A DNA stretch of 64,000 nucleotides. Source: Strigomonas culicis. Its lineage: Eukaryota > Euglenozoa > Kinetoplastea > Trypanosomatida > Trypanosomatidae. Shown piece after piece: positions 45,586-55,100 of this stretch. The notes beneath the pieces are model-generated. The model was given only the letters and a program-made list of their open reading frames with translations, did not search any database and was not told the origin of the DNA. How positions within the stretch are numbered: position 1 is the stretch's first letter; every line of letters begins with the position of its first letter. A program made the translations under genes and the position numbers. The DNA is taken from contig AUXH01000015.1 in assembly GCA_000482145.1 (NCBI GenBank), positions 1 to 64,000 of the forward strand. Reading direction: 5' to 3'.

Positions 45586-45905
45586 CGAAAGCCTTTGATA
45601 CTGTGAGAAGGTGTCGTTTCAGTAGGAGATCGAGAAAAGTGTAACTTACACGCACACACTCCAAAAGAAAAAAAAACAATAATAGTACTAACTTATAACA
45701 AGAGAGGTGCAGGAAGAAGGAAAGTGAAGGAGGAGTAGGCATCTTGAAGCAGCGTGATGTTCTTCTTGGGTGCGAAGCACGTAAGGCATTGGTACGTTCG
45801 AACAAACAAGAAGGAATTCTCAGGATAGCCGGGGTGATTATACAAGCCATGAAACATGAAAATGGCACTGGCAAACACTCAACTAGGTATGTGCTGCACT
45901 GGTAC
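45586..45905. other. Intergenic spacer
   Basis: The TRIP4 leader with a T/C-rich stretch on the minus strand, and the 3' UTR of the histidine phosphatase gene. A frame open here on the minus strand is a pyrimidine-tract artefact. Confidence 0.45.
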
Positions 45906-46463
45906 CTAAAGCTGTCGCACTTCCGTATTCGCAAAATAGGGGGCCTCCAAACCGTCACGCCACCCCATGCCCTTCCGCGCCGCCACAAGCATTTTACCTA
46001 TATCCCCATGGCACACTAACAACACATGATCGCCCTTATGTCTCGCATCGACGTCGTTTAGCACGCGATGGGCTCGTTCTATGCACTTGTCAAATGTTTC
46101 ACTGCCTTCAGCCGACAAAAAGTACAAGACCTTGTCGGTCTGCACAACGTTCTCGCCAGCATATTTGGGAATATCGGCGTAGGGTTTTCCCGTCAAGACG
46201 CCAAAGTCACGTTCGATTAAGTCTGCCATCACCACAACGGGTACGCCAGTAGACCTGCCGACCTCTTCTGCCGTTTCCTTTGCTCTTCGCAGCGGAGAGG
46301 TATAAATAGCGTTGAGCTGCAGCTGCTCGTCTTTCACTTTTTGCGCTAATGCTGCCGCTTGCGATTTGCCTAAGGCCGACAGGGGCTCGTCTCGGTGGCC
46401 ATTTAGTATACCTGCGACATTGTCCATGTCTTGGCCGTGACGGCAAACATAGATTTGTGCCAT
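45906..46463 (-). CDS. Histidine phosphatase superfamily protein (phosphoglycerate-mutase-like)
   Basis: A 185-residue protein starting MAQIYVCRHGQDMDN at the ATG at 46461-46463. The catalytic RHG (8-10, with phospho-accepting His9) is followed by LSALGKSQA, YTSPLRRAKETA (Arg59/Arg60), the acid in LIERDFG (Glu84) and the second histidine in VCHGDIGK (His152). This is the cofactor-dependent mutase/phosphatase fold in its short, single-domain form. It is probably a phosphatase for small phosphorylated molecules; it is shorter than glycolytic dPGM, and trypanosomatid glycolysis uses the unrelated cofactor-independent enzyme. The frame runs 61 codons further upstream without a good start. The acceptor at 46559-46560 leaves only this ATG. 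Confidence 0.88.
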   Translation of the reverse strand: MAQIYVCRHGQDMDNVAGILNGHRDEPLSALGKSQAAALAQKVKDEQLQLNAIYTSPLRRAKETAEEVGRSTGVPVVVMADLIERDFGVLTGKPYADIPKYAGENVVQTDKVLYFLSAEGSETFDKCIERAHRVLNDVDARHKGDHVLLVCHGDIGKMLVAARKGMGWRDGLEAPYFANTEVRQL

Positions 46464-46835
46464 TAGCCGTTGGTTGCAATGGGCTTCTTCCGCTGTCCCT
46501 GTTGGATTGTAACTACCGTTGCTATTACTGTTGCGCTCGTCAATATCGATCACCTTCACTTGTTGCAGTTGGAAAAGAGAAAACGAGAGTTCACAAGGAA
46601 AGGAACCGTGCTGTATACGGTGGCACAAACGCATGCTCTGATTCATGTAAGGACAGTGTTACACACAAAACAAGTCGAGAAAACCCATACCGTCCAGAGA
46701 GGATAAGAATAGTAACAACAATCAGATATGAGAAATCGAACACACATCCTGATAATGACAACAGTAATTTAAAAAGAAAAAAAAAACGATGATGCGCTGG
46801 GAAACACACATAGCGAAAGAGAAGCCCCATTCTCG
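46464..46835. other. Intergenic spacer
   Basis: The leader of the histidine phosphatase gene, then 3' UTR of the 73-residue eEF1B-type gene. I see no other feature. Confidence 0.45.
46559..46625 (-). promoter_or_regulatory. Predicted spliced-leader acceptor and tract of the histidine phosphatase gene
   Basis: The CT-rich minus-strand tract ends in CTGCAACAAG (AG at 46559-46560), followed by a leader of about 95 bases. Confidence 0.55.
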
Positions 46836-47057
46836 TTACTTCTCGTAGCTATCCGACTCTGTGTTCTTTTCGCCAGAGGGCATGTTCAGGCGCTCCACCG
46901 GGTAGTAAGATGCCATACGTGCAACCCACTGGATGGTATTAATGTTGTCGCCAAAAATGTCCTTAAAGATCCTTTCATCTTCTACACTTGGTGTGTACCC
47001 CGCCATGTAGGGCTGCTTGGTTAAGCGGTCATTGAGCTCCTTTATCGTAGTAGACAT
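46836..47057 (-). CDS. Stand-alone eEF1B-type N-terminal (GST-C-like) domain protein
   Basis: A 73-residue protein starting MSTTIKELNDRLTKQPYMAG at the ATG at 47055-47057. The sequence follows the N-terminal domain of elongation factor 1-beta: L-N-D-x-L, then a Y-x-x-G-Y-x-P-S-x-x-D loop (YMAGYTPSVEDERIF), then an I-x-W helix (NTIQWVARMASYYPVER). Full eEF1B proteins go on to a linker and a guanine-exchange domain; here a stop follows within 20 residues and no exchange domain lies downstream. It may be a free docking module that binds eEF1B-gamma or an aminoacyl-tRNA synthetase complex. That role is inference. It is a real gene by position and by its domain pattern. Confidence 0.75.
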   Translation of the reverse strand: MSTTIKELNDRLTKQPYMAGYTPSVEDERIFKDIFGDNINTIQWVARMASYYPVERLNMPSGEKNTESDSYEK

Positions 47058-47456
47058 GCAGGCTGCAATGATAGTAGTAGTAGTAGTAGTAGGAATTCGA
47101 GAACGTGTTAGTAACTCTGATGGGGAAGCTTTTAAAATAAAGCCCACGCACACACACGCACAAACACGTGAATGGAGGGAAAGGGGGAAGTACCTATTAC
47201 CTTTGTTCTCTTACAGATGTAATGAATAAAAGGTCAAGAAAGAAAAGGAGAGAGGAAGAACAAAAATACCAGCAGTATGATAACGAATAACTCACTTTTC
47301 ACTTCTCAGAAAAGCAGGATGCACATTGGCCAATAAAAATGATTGAAGTCTATCAAAAATGCCACGCTACGCTTGCAAGGATGGGGAGAGAGGAAGAACA
47401 AGAAAAAAGCAAAAGTTCAAGATACCTTCACATGTGTATTCTTATAATACACACTC
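47058..47456. other. Intergenic spacer
   Basis: The leader with the GTA repeat, then AT-rich 3' UTR of the LisH gene. I see no other gene. Confidence 0.45.
47072..47092. repeat. (GTA)n trinucleotide repeat
   Basis: Seven GTA/TAG units on the plus strand, immediately upstream of the eEF1B-type gene on the transcribed strand. Confidence 0.85.
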
Positions 47457-48065
47457 CTATTGGAGTGACCGGAAGCACACCTCTTCCTTCTGTAGCCATT
47501 CAGACCAAGAGAGCAGCACATGGAGCGCGCTGGGCATTTTTCTCTGTAGTAGTGCTTCGTTGACCTCGTAAGCTAAAAGAGCAGGATCCACCTCCATATC
47601 AAAGTGGAAGTCCGGCTTCGAAAGTGAAGATAAGCACGCAAGGTACAACTGGTGGGCTGACCGGGGATCCTCACACCCGTAAACTAACGGTGGAACAGTT
47701 TCTGTGATACACTGCAACGCTCTCTCTCGATCGCTCTGCTGGAAAGCGGCAATACAGAAGAGCTGGATTTTGAAGATAGATGTTGCAGGTAGGAACTCTG
47801 CCGCTTCTTTGTAGCGCCCTTGCAAACAAAGCGACTGCGCTAGCTTTCTCTGCTCTATGTTTTCATACTTCTCCTCAGCAGCGTGCGCAGCGCGTGGATT
47901 AAGGGGATGCTCCTCACGTTCTTCATCAAACGCCTTGAGTGTATCCGACAGACCACGTCGTACTAGATAAGAGCGAATGATGCTTGTAACGGGTTCTTCG
48001 TCATCTTCCCCTCGATCGACCAGTGCAGCCTTTTCTACCTGGCGCCATGCAATAACCTGATTCAT
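47457..48065 (-). CDS. LisH-motif protein (possible CTLH/RanBPM-type partner)
   Basis: A 202-residue protein starting MNQVIAWRQVEKAALVD. Residues about 27-55 (TSIIRSYLVRRGLSDTLKAF) match the LisH dimerisation motif: I-x-x-Y-L-x-x-x-G-x-x-x-T-L-x-x-F. About 15 residues after it, EQRKLAQSLCLQGRYKEAAE resembles the opening of a CTLH helix pair (R-x-x-I/L at the start, G-x-x-x-x-A in the middle). LisH plus CTLH modules build the GID/CTLH ubiquitin ligase and several microtubule-associated complexes. I cannot place it in one of them. The rest is helical. Confidence 0.75.
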   Translation of the reverse strand: MNQVIAWRQVEKAALVDRGEDDEEPVTSIIRSYLVRRGLSDTLKAFDEEREEHPLNPRAAHAAEEKYENIEQRKLAQSLCLQGRYKEAAEFLPATSIFKIQLFCIAAFQQSDRERALQCITETVPPLVYGCEDPRSAHQLYLACLSSLSKPDFHFDMEVDPALLAYEVNEALLQRKMPSALHVLLSWSEWLQKEEVCFRSLQ

Positions 48066-48763
48066 TGCACTTTCACTTCTGTATACGGTTTACGCCTCCT
48101 CACTCAACGGAAGAAATTGACAACAACGGTGTTGCTATACTGCAACCGCAACTAGTAAGAGAATTCTCAAAAAGGAAGAAAACAAGTGGATCAAAGCTAA
48201 TGTTCAAAAAAAGATATACTATTAAAAATTCGAAAACAGAGGAAGAAACATAAAAAGGAGAGATTAGATGTTGACGTTGATGCTTTTTTTTTCTTTTAAT
48301 GATCACCTTTGACTCCGTTTACCCTCCACGAACTCATAAACTTGAGCGACGGTCGTGAAGAGCCATAATTAGATACTTCTCAAGAGTACATCCAGACTTA
48401 TGAGTAGAGGTTACGCCAGAAAATGCTAAAACAATTCTCACAACAACAACAACAAAAAAAAAATGACAACTAAAAAAATGATTCTAGACACTGTAATTAT
48501 ACAGTCAACACAAAGACACCTATTTCTTTTTTATCCGTGGCCTAAATATTTAAAAAAAACGAAAACAATTTTCCTGTTATAAAAAGGGGCTAACTACAAC
48601 TGTTTCAATGACTTATTGTATAGCCTTTTTTTTTAGTCAGATTGAGTTGAAAAGAAAACAACTGTTTGTAGCATGCAATGTGCAATAATTATAAAACGGA
48701 AGAAATAAAAGAAGAAAAAATGTGGGGAATTGCAAAGCGAAAAAAAAAGCAAAGGGAAGTGAC
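48066..48763. other. Intergenic spacer (long)
   Basis: The LisH leader and a long AT-rich 3' UTR of the R-SNARE gene. A short CAA repeat (about 48438-48453) and A/T runs occur. I see no gene. Confidence 0.45.
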
Positions 48764-49420
48764 TCAGCTAGAGCTCCTGCATCTCGAAAAGTTGGGCTTG
48801 CACGCAATGAGGACGATAATTAGAATGACTACGATTAGAATACCGATAATCATCAACCATAGTTTTAGATTCTTCATGCAGAGATTGCGCTTCAGCTCCG
48901 TCGACCGTTCGCTGAAACGCTGAGCCTGCTGTGCGAGATTGTCCGACTTGTCCATCAGCGTATCCAATTGGCCCTCGCGCTGCAAAACCTTGTCCATGTT
49001 GTCCATCATCACATCCACCACCTGATTGATATCATCATTCAACGCAGTGATCTTATCATTCTGTGGGTTGTTGTAGAACTCCATCTTCTGCTGAAGGAGC
49101 TTCTTGCCGTTGCGCAGCTCGGAGCCTGGGGGACCGGTATTACCGCGAACGAGGGGCTCCACAGCCTCAAGAAAGGCAAAAACGGTACGCATCCTCATGT
49201 CGGTGGTCGTCACACAAGCGACGATCCTCCCCTCGCCGTTGCTGATGTAGTTGTAGTTCACACCACTTTCCTTATCCTCAATCGTTTTCCGGCGATACTC
49301 CTTGGTGGAAACGGTTGCGATGACCTTCTGCATGGTGTCTGCCAGCTTCGGCTGCTCGTTAGAAGGGTACTCGGCTAGCAACGTTGTACCATCGTTAATG
49401 CAACTATACTTGATGGGCAT
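48764..49420 (-). CDS. Longin-type R-SNARE (VAMP7-like)
   Basis: A 218-residue protein. Residues 1-115 form a longin domain (MPIKYSCINDGTTLLAEYPS, then GEGRIVACVTTTDMRMRTVF). The SNARE motif (about 123-182) carries the zero-layer arginine in VLQREGQLDTL (Arg148) and ends NLAQQAQRFSERSTELKRNL. A membrane anchor (about 187-207, WLMIIGILIVVILIIVLIA) and a short lumenal tail follow. R-SNAREs of this class fuse vesicles with endosomes, lysosomes or the plasma membrane. All expected parts are present in the usual length. Confidence 0.93.
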   Translation of the reverse strand: MPIKYSCINDGTTLLAEYPSNEQPKLADTMQKVIATVSTKEYRRKTIEDKESGVNYNYISNGEGRIVACVTTTDMRMRTVFAFLEAVEPLVRGNTGPPGSELRNGKKLLQQKMEFYNNPQNDKITALNDDINQVVDVMMDNMDKVLQREGQLDTLMDKSDNLAQQAQRFSERSTELKRNLCMKNLKLWLMIIGILIVVILIIVLIACKPNFSRCRSSS

Positions 49421-49774
49421 AGCTTACTTTGTTCCTTGAGTTTCTGTTTGTATTCGATTATCTCTCTATCGGAGTGAATGAAAGTTGTATACGTGTCGAT
49501 GTGAATGTTTTCACAACAACAAAAATCACTTCTTCTTTTTTTTTCTTTTGATTTCTTGTCGGGATGTAATATACATAATTAAAAAAAAAAAAGTAGGCAC
49601 ATAAGGATACAGTAGAAGGCAAAGAAGTGGAGCAAAACAGACAGATGTGCTGACTGAAGACGCAGGATTGGGAGATATGAATGGCAACGTACTAATAATA
49701 ACAATAATGCGAATTGTTCCATAACAAACGTGATCATAATAATAAAAAGGTGTACGCTTTACGATGTATGCTTA
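49421..49774. other. Intergenic spacer
   Basis: The R-SNARE leader with pyrimidine-poor sequence next to the ATG, T and A runs around 49537 and 49580, and 3' UTR of the thioredoxin-like gene. Confidence 0.4.
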
Positions 49775-51166
49775 TTAAGTATAAAGTTGAAGCATCTTTC
49801 TTCCTTGTATGACGTCTTCGTGTGTCGGCCCGAGTGCTTCAAAAACAAGGCTCAGTACTTTCCTTGCAGGTGTCTCAGCCAACGGACCTAAACGAAGGTC
49901 CGAGGGAACAATATTTCGCTCCTTCAGAGCGGGCAACAGCTTCTGCTCTGACCGAATAATCCGCAGCGCTTCCTGGATCGCATACCTCGTCCTGCCTTCA
50001 ACATAGTGACTTACAACAAGTTTGAGATGATGATTGTAGAAGTCCACGGGGTCCTCAACTAAATCGTCGAATCGCAGAAGTGTGGCATAGTTGTCATCCT
50101 CAATATTGAAGCCAGTGATGTGAAAAAGTTCGATTCGGACAAGTGCCTCCGCCACACCACGCAAGTCTCTCACCGCATATGGATACTCGCTACGCGTGCG
50201 CTTGACAAACGTCATGGCTTCCCCCACCTGTGCGGTACTCAGGGCACACATCCCTAAACCACACAGCGACTGTGGCGCCGTGTTGTAGCACCCTTCGCGC
50301 TTCAGTTTTGTCCACAACTCTTCTGACATCTTCTTCTTTCCGACACCATAGCGCTTATTGACAAGGTCCATCTCCTCCAAAGATTGACTCAGTGCCTTCT
50401 CATAGGTCTTCTTTGCCTTTGCCACCTCTCTTTTCTGCAGCTGCTTATGCGCTACTTGAAGCAGCGTCATGGGGTTTTCGTCGTCGTTATCGTGACGCTT
50501 TATCGTCTCAAACTTGCCCTTTCCTTCTGCTGCTTTCTTCACCTCCGCGGTTGCATACTCTATGAATGCCTCCACGGATTCCTTGATCTGTGACTCAGAA
50601 ACAATACCTGTCAGCTTATCCACCGTAAGGCGATTATACACAAAGTGAAGAACCGGGAACATGTGAGGATTGACACCGAACTTTTCATGGATTCCAGGTT
50701 CCTTCAGACAGTCTATGATACCTAGCTTGATCGCCAGACCGGCATCCTTCCCAAACTCCTGGTATGCGTCACCCATACGCTCTCCCTGCCGCCTGCGATT
50801 CACTTGATCCACCTGGTGTATGAGTAAATCCGTATACGCATTGATGTCAGGGTGATTGGTCACTGTGAAGTAGATGAAGAAGGGCACTTTCGTTCCTAAC
50901 TCCGCGTTTAGATTAGAAGAGTCCACGTAGACAACGCCCATCTTTTGCATCTTTCCTGCAGAGCGTGGCAACGAGGTCGATGGAGTAGTTGGCTTATCGA
51001 AAGGTGCTTCTTTAGGCGCTTGAACAGAAGGGATCTTTGCATTTGTACCGCCGCTGCACAGTCTCTTTGTCTCGCAAAGTGATTGGGTGTGATTCGTGAA
51101 ACAGATACTATATGCAGCCGCTGATTTGCACAAAACGCGTACCGGAACACAACTGCGCCTAAGCAT
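49775..51166 (-). CDS. Mitochondrial thioredoxin-fold protein without CxxC, with helical repeats
   Basis: A 463-residue protein starting MLRRSCVPVRVLCKSAAAYS at the ATG at 51164-51166, a clear mitochondrial presequence. Residues about 75-210 follow a thioredoxin fold (GVVYVDSSNLNAEL, VPFFIYFTVTNHPDINAY, LAIKLGIIDCLKEPGIHEKF, and the cis-Pro region NPHMFPVLHFVYN). At the place where C-G-P-C belongs the sequence is TNHPD, so it cannot do thiol exchange. The C-terminal half is helical, with TPR-like pairs (LLQVAHKQLQKREVAKAKKT, and later LCGLGMCALSTAQVGEA). This order recalls bacterial YbbN/CnoX, a chaperone holdase; a protein-holding role is inference. Confidence 0.75.
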   Translation of the reverse strand: MLRRSCVPVRVLCKSAAAYSICFTNHTQSLCETKRLCSGGTNAKIPSVQAPKEAPFDKPTTPSTSLPRSAGKMQKMGVVYVDSSNLNAELGTKVPFFIYFTVTNHPDINAYTDLLIHQVDQVNRRRQGERMGDAYQEFGKDAGLAIKLGIIDCLKEPGIHEKFGVNPHMFPVLHFVYNRLTVDKLTGIVSESQIKESVEAFIEYATAEVKKAAEGKGKFETIKRHDNDDENPMTLLQVAHKQLQKREVAKAKKTYEKALSQSLEEMDLVNKRYGVGKKKMSEELWTKLKREGCYNTAPQSLCGLGMCALSTAQVGEAMTFVKRTRSEYPYAVRDLRGVAEALVRIELFHITGFNIEDDNYATLLRFDDLVEDPVDFYNHHLKLVVSHYVEGRTRYAIQEALRIIRSEQKLLPALKERNIVPSDLRLGPLAETPARKVLSLVFEALGPTHEDVIQGRKMLQLYT

Positions 51167-51534
51167 AGTGTCTACTGTCTTTTTTTTTTTCCAGCTGCAT
51201 GCATGTGTGTATTTTAGAAGGTAGCAAAGAATAGGGAGGGAGGAGGGAAAAATAAACGGAGAAGGTAAAGAGCAATGCAACAGAATATCTTACACATCAA
51301 TCCACACGTATTTTGAATAGTCTCTCACAACAGTTGCAAGTAATAGGAATGAAGTAAAACAGTTTTATAATTGAGTGTTTTCCAAAATACCTCAGCATTG
51401 CTTACCTCTATGGCACAAATAAGTAGATTGTATTTTTTTTTTGTTCGTTTGACGACCAAATATAGAGAAAAACAAAATGTGTAAAACAGTAAAGAAAGTG
51501 TGGAACATCACCACGAATCTATGATATGTACTTT
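51167..51534. other. Intergenic spacer
   Basis: The leader of the thioredoxin-like gene, which starts with an A/T run at 51180-51190 on the plus strand, and the meckelin 3' UTR. Confidence 0.45.
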
Positions 51535-54500
51535 CTAAATGAAGAACCGTTCATCTATTAGTGTCTTTTTACTCATGTTGCGCAGGCCCTCTTGACTTCG
51601 GTACACCGTGAAGACAATTTCAACAGCAAAAGTGATGACCATTGAAGCAAAAATATTGTGCAGCGCGCAATCTAAAGCTGCAAAGAGCATTGTGTACAAA
51701 AGGAAAAGGTCAAAGTCAAGACCACACATAAAAGCCTTACTGCACGAAGTCGTCTCATCGATGAAGAAGAGATCCTTGTCTGTCTTCTCGTTTGTCAGTG
51801 CCCCATTCATGTACATAATATTGGGTGGGAAGTCAAACCATTTCTGCAGTACAAACTTCACCAGCAGTGTCCCTTCCGCCCGCCGTACGCTCTGTTGGTA
51901 AATGCTATTGACGCGCTCCTTGATGGCAAGCGCACCGCGAGAGTACACCCTTGGCTTCTTGCTGAATATGCCAAGAAAATCGGTGAAATGCCATTTTGTT
52001 TGGCTTTTAGGTTTGACTTTCTTCCCCAACGACCTCTGATGCTCCACTTCCATTTCCGCATAGCACATGTACAGATAATGGCGTGTATACGTGCCCAGGT
52101 ACACTTCAAATGTCTGGCACGTGCTGAGACCACCAAGCCCTCGAACAGGCAAGTTGCCTTGAGATTCTAGAAACAGATTGTTTTGAAATTCCTCCATACT
52201 AACATCCGAGTGGGCGTGAATGGACTCGCCATGAATGTAGAAGCCATACTGTGGCTCGATGAGTACCATGACCGAAATATTCGCCACGGAACACAAATCG
52301 ACAAAGGACTGCAGTGGGTGTACGATGACGAAATTGTAGTAGATCTGGTACTCGAGAAAATAAATCGCCAATGGCACGGCACACCAAAAAAAGGTATCCA
52401 CCGCGATACGAAGCGTATTGAAGATATCAGCATTCTGTACAGCGTAGCGTGAGCCCGACGGAACGCTCAGAGAAAAGTTCAGATAGTCGAGGCCGAGTAA
52501 GAAGAGAAGAATGATGGCCATCGACAAGAGCGGATGCCAGTAGCGCAGCATTTGCAGCTCGTTCAACTCGTTGGCAAGGAAAGTGGACCGCCACATGCTC
52601 ACCGGCACAATCTTGTTCTCTCGCAGCAGTTGTCCTTTGCTTCTTTCCCAGTCGATGACAAAGTAGTCTGCGTTACACTGCTCCGCCATCCGGTAAAGAA
52701 CGGTCACACCTTTGGCGACGACGGCAACATAGAGCATGGCGTTCAGATGCGTGTCACTTTTCATGACGGCCACTGCCAGCCAATGCTGTGACTTGTAGGT
52801 GATGAGCATGTACCATGACGTGAGAATCACCACCAGTGCGTAGCTGTTGCCAATGTGATTGCACAGGTAGACCACGTAGCGAAAGAGGGCAGAAGTGTCA
52901 AGCATCACGTTTTGCCGTCTTCGCATCCAGCCATACGTCCGTATCCAGGCGGTGAAAAAACTAATGGTGCTCATAACAATCAGCACGATCATCATGCCCT
53001 CTTTGAAGGAGTATCGGTTGACGAGAAAAAACGAGGCGAACCCGCTTTCGAAGTTAACGGTGCTATTGTATGTACTACTTACCAGGTGCGATGCGAAGTA
53101 GCCCAGATGATTCGCCTGCACCTCAGCGGATATGGAAGAAAAGTCTCGGGAAATGTACTGTAAAACAAAGAACGGCGTGAGCAAGTGGGGCTCGTCTTGT
53201 ATGGAAGGGCTAAGAACGACACTTACATGCCGCGTGGCCGTCACATAGGAAGGAAATATGCTGCTGTTTCCTTGACCACCGATGTTATCATACAGGTAGA
53301 ACCGACGCCTGAAAAGTGTTAGTGACGTGGTTACGGACGACGTGTCAGTTTGATACAACCAGCTGTCGTGTATATCTGTGGGGTTGAATCTATAATTGCT
53401 GTAGTCTAAACGTGTCGGGACGGGCAGCAATTCACTCTCGTTATTTGGGTTCATCAAGAACAGTTCGTAGAAGATGGTAGGATCAGCAAAGAGAAACCAC
53501 GACCAGTCCAAGTAGCACGTCGTTGTACGAGTAGAGCCGGCTTCAAAGAATTGCGTAAGATCATCCATCTGGATTTGACATGTATTCATTTCCGTCCCCA
53601 GAACACGATATCCTTGCCAAGTCCCATCCAGTCGGTATCCAGAGACAACAAACTGAAGCTGCTGCCGCGTGAGGACATAGATTTCTGCATCGACGTCATT
53701 GAGAATGGCTGTACTGCTCTGATTGTAGTACAACCACGGAAGACCCTCCATCAGACCGCAATAATTGTCAATACAGCCTTCCTCTTTCTGAAGGTAAAGG
53801 TACAGCTTGCAGGGCAACGTGTTCTCGCCGTACTGCATCAGAACACACATATTCGCTAAATAGTTGCACGCAGTCAAGTTCCCTCGCTTACAGAGTAGAG
53901 CAGCCCCAACAGCATTCGCTTGCACAATGACGGGTGTAACAGCTGTGCCGACTGTATTTTCATTGTCAATGTTAGGTGGTTGGAGTGTGGTCGACGCTCC
54001 AGTGGCTACGGCCCCCATGGCCTCATATTCCTCTGTCGAAGTGCAGGAACCGTCATAGATGGTAACGTAGCCGCTCCCACAGGTACATCCTCCACTGCTT
54101 GTGGCCACGTACGGGTCCTCGCACGTAGAGCAGCTGGAGGAAGGACAAGCAACGCACATTTGCGCAGAGAGTCGGAAGGAACCAACGCTTTCCGTGAGCA
54201 GCGTGCCAGAAGCGCATGTGCAGGATTTGCTCGTTGCATTGTAAGTTGCGTTGGTGAGACAGCTCAGACTTGTGTCTCCACCACAGGGCACGCAAACCTG
54301 TGAGCCGTTCACTGCCCTATAGGAGCTTACAACCTGCTGCTCAGACGCACAATCTATGCATTCAGTGACGCCGTCGGTAGCACGAGTGAGCTCGGCAAAC
54401 CCCGCGAGGCATGTGCACACACCGTCCACAACCGTTGCATTCGGTTGACATGCAACACACATTCCAGAGCCAGGAGCAATCATGTACGCCGCTGGGCACT

Positions 54501-54618
54501 CAAGAGGAAATGTTGTAGCTCCTGCGATAATACCAGAGAATAGTAGAAGCAGGACACCACACATCAACCGTGCTAGGGCAAGTATGGGCTGCATCTCCCT
54601 GCACTTGGAACCACTCAT
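51535..54618 (-). CDS. TMEM67: Meckelin (TMEM67/MKS3), ciliary transition-zone membrane protein
   Basis: A 1027-residue protein starting MSGSKCREMQPILALARLMC at the ATG at 54616-54618, with a signal peptide to about residue 35. A Cys-rich extracellular region follows (C-x-x-C pairs such as CVACQPNATVVDGVCTC and CIDCASEQ). It is followed by the meckelin-specific domain with LTACNYLANMCVLMQYGENT and then several membrane helices (for example MMIVLIVMSTISFFTAWI, NSYALVVILTSWYMLITYKS). The ending, with KWFDFPPN and a last pair of helices, also fits meckelin. The protein belongs to the MKS module that gates the flagellar base. It is complete. A possible acceptor lies at 54642-54643, preceded by a pyrimidine stretch interrupted by a G run. 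Confidence 0.9.
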   Translation of the reverse strand: MSGSKCREMQPILALARLMCGVLLLLFSGIIAGATTFPLECPAAYMIAPGSGMCVACQPNATVVDGVCTCLAGFAELTRATDGVTECIDCASEQQVVSSYRAVNGSQVCVPCGGDTSLSCLTNATYNATSKSCTCASGTLLTESVGSFRLSAQMCVACPSSSCSTCEDPYVATSSGGCTCGSGYVTIYDGSCTSTEEYEAMGAVATGASTTLQPPNIDNENTVGTAVTPVIVQANAVGAALLCKRGNLTACNYLANMCVLMQYGENTLPCKLYLYLQKEEGCIDNYCGLMEGLPWLYYNQSSTAILNDVDAEIYVLTRQQLQFVVSGYRLDGTWQGYRVLGTEMNTCQIQMDDLTQFFEAGSTRTTTCYLDWSWFLFADPTIFYELFLMNPNNESELLPVPTRLDYSNYRFNPTDIHDSWLYQTDTSSVTTSLTLFRRRFYLYDNIGGQGNSSIFPSYVTATRHVSVVLSPSIQDEPHLLTPFFVLQYISRDFSSISAEVQANHLGYFASHLVSSTYNSTVNFESGFASFFLVNRYSFKEGMMIVLIVMSTISFFTAWIRTYGWMRRRQNVMLDTSALFRYVVYLCNHIGNSYALVVILTSWYMLITYKSQHWLAVAVMKSDTHLNAMLYVAVVAKGVTVLYRMAEQCNADYFVIDWERSKGQLLRENKIVPVSMWRSTFLANELNELQMLRYWHPLLSMAIILLFLLGLDYLNFSLSVPSGSRYAVQNADIFNTLRIAVDTFFWCAVPLAIYFLEYQIYYNFVIVHPLQSFVDLCSVANISVMVLIEPQYGFYIHGESIHAHSDVSMEEFQNNLFLESQGNLPVRGLGGLSTCQTFEVYLGTYTRHYLYMCYAEMEVEHQRSLGKKVKPKSQTKWHFTDFLGIFSKKPRVYSRGALAIKERVNSIYQQSVRRAEGTLLVKFVLQKWFDFPPNIMYMNGALTNEKTDKDLFFIDETTSCSKAFMCGLDFDLFLLYTMLFAALDCALHNIFASMVITFAVEIVFTVYRSQEGLRNMSKKTLIDERFFI

Positions 54619-55100
54619 ATCGGCGTGCCTCGTTCCCTTTACTACAATGATAATAGTGAGTGGCCCCCCCAAAAAAGGACAAAATATATATGTGTGCACG
54701 TGTAGTTCTATGGAAAAGATGTGTGCAGAATCATAACAACAACAACAACAACGAAAAAGCTGAAGGGTGCTAGAAAGTGGACAAAGAAAAAAAAAGATTG
54801 TGGGAAAGGGAAGAAGTAGTATTGAAAGGAGCAAAAAAAAAAAGGAATCAAAGACTATGTTCTCTGAAACTCAGGAACGAGGTTTCCGTAAAGAAAGATA
54901 ATATATGTTCTCTCGTTTCACATGAAAAAAAAACTCACTTTTTTTTTTAGTATCAATTGTTAACGTGTTACGAGTTAAAAAACAGGGAGAGCCTGACATT
55001 TGAAATTGGGAAAAAAGATGAAAGGGGAAAAAAAAGACGCGCAAAACAGCATTAAAGCGACAGTGAGACCCGACATGAAATCGCTTCGAGCTCGTTACGC
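54619..55100. other. Intergenic spacer
   Basis: The meckelin leader with its acceptor and CAA repeat, and the QTRT2 3' UTR. Homopolymer A and T runs occur near 54830 and 54940. Confidence 0.45.
54733..54754. repeat. (CAA)n trinucleotide microsatellite
   Basis: Seven CAA-like units on the plus strand upstream of the meckelin acceptor, reading GTT on the transcribed strand, as in the PIG-H leader. Confidence 0.8.

Noticed and set aside
45575..45988. Open frame of 137 codons on the minus strand between TRIP4 and the histidine phosphatase gene
   Set aside because: It overlaps the 3' end of the phosphatase gene and a pyrimidine tract; its Leu/Phe/Ser-rich sequence is that of translated T/C tract.
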